NCBI GenBank assembly: GCA_030834045.1
Contig: JAURFZ010000093.1
Location: 1-5,824 of the forward strand
DNA from: Burkholderiales bacterium
Lineage (GTDB): Bacteria > Pseudomonadota > Gammaproteobacteria > Burkholderiales > Burkholderiaceae_A
Direction: 5' to 3'
Length of the DNA: 5,824 bases
Shown here: one piece after another, positions 5,697 to 5,824 of the stretch
Layout: each line of letters starts with the position of its first letter
Position numbering within the stretch: the stretch's first letter is position 1
Made by a program: the position numbers and the translations under genes
Notes under the pieces: generated by a model
Seen by the model: the letters and a program-made list of their open reading frames with translations, nothing else
Database searches by the model: none
Told to the model about the DNA's origin: nothing

Positions 5697-5824
5697 TCAT
5701 CCGCCGATGTAGCTCATTTCAACCCGATGGGTTTTAGCGTTTACATCAGGGTGCATGCTGGCACGCAATTCAGAATAGCGGTCATCACGATGGTTCCAAA
5801 TATTTGCAATCGAAGAGGCCATCT
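5697..5824 (-). CDS. moaA: GTP 3',8-cyclase MoaA, C-terminal end (5' truncated by window edge)
   Basis: The last 41 codons of a minus-strand gene that enters from the right edge and stops with TGA at 5699-5697. The peptide contains IANIWNHRDDRYSELR and ends KTHRVEMSYIGG. The W-x-x-R-x-DRYSELR block and the terminal MSYIGG are characteristic of proteobacterial MoaA; E. coli MoaA also ends NMSYIGG. MoaA is a radical-SAM enzyme with two iron-sulfur clusters that converts GTP to 3',8-cyclo-7,8-dihydro-GTP, the first step of molybdenum cofactor synthesis. The C-terminal double glycine is known to matter for activity and is intact. The SAM-cluster cysteines and the start lie outside the window. The gene converges on the second cytochrome gene. 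The call rests on a short but distinctive stretch. Confidence 0.85.
   Translation of the reverse strand, partial: MASSIANIWNHRDDRYSELRASMHPDVNAKTHRVEMSYIGG

Overview
The window looks like ordinary chromosomal DNA from a Gram-negative proteobacterium, most likely a betaproteobacterium. That assignment is inference: it rests on ParC motifs such as LSNGGRGV, a long double-domain SppA, a proteobacterial-type HtpG and a MoaA ending in VEMSYIGG. Base composition is moderate to slightly GC-rich and looks even throughout. I see no insertion sequence, phage gene, CRISPR array, tRNA or rRNA.

Layout, left to right: (1) the 3' end of parC (topoisomerase IV subunit A), running in from the left edge to 535; (2) sppA, a full-length inner-membrane signal peptide peptidase, 569-2467, only 33 bp after parC and on the same strand; (3) a 217-bp spacer holding a terminator-like hairpin, three copies of an 8-bp tandem repeat, a second hairpin with a downstream T-run, and a heat-shock (sigma-32-like) promoter; (4) htpG, the bacterial Hsp90, 2685-4694; (5) a 160-bp leader with a candidate promoter and a nested inverted repeat; (6) two tandem genes for small exported monoheme c-type cytochromes, 4855-5196 and 5238-5600; (7) a 96-bp convergent spacer; (8) on the minus strand, the last 41 codons of moaA (GTP 3',8-cyclase), cut by the right edge.

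The genes do not form one pathway. ParC (chromosome decatenation), SppA (removal of cleaved signal peptides and membrane-protein fragments), HtpG (ATP-dependent chaperone) and MoaA (first step of molybdenum cofactor synthesis) are housekeeping functions. SppA and HtpG share a loose protein-quality-control theme, but htpG appears to have its own heat-shock promoter. The cytochrome pair forms a two-gene unit and probably supplies periplasmic electron carriers; together the two proteins resemble the halves of a diheme cytochrome c4. I found no clearly novel system. The points most worth a second look are the split-c4-like pair and its possibly structured leader, the enlarged HtpG C-terminal domain, and the 8-bp tandem repeat.
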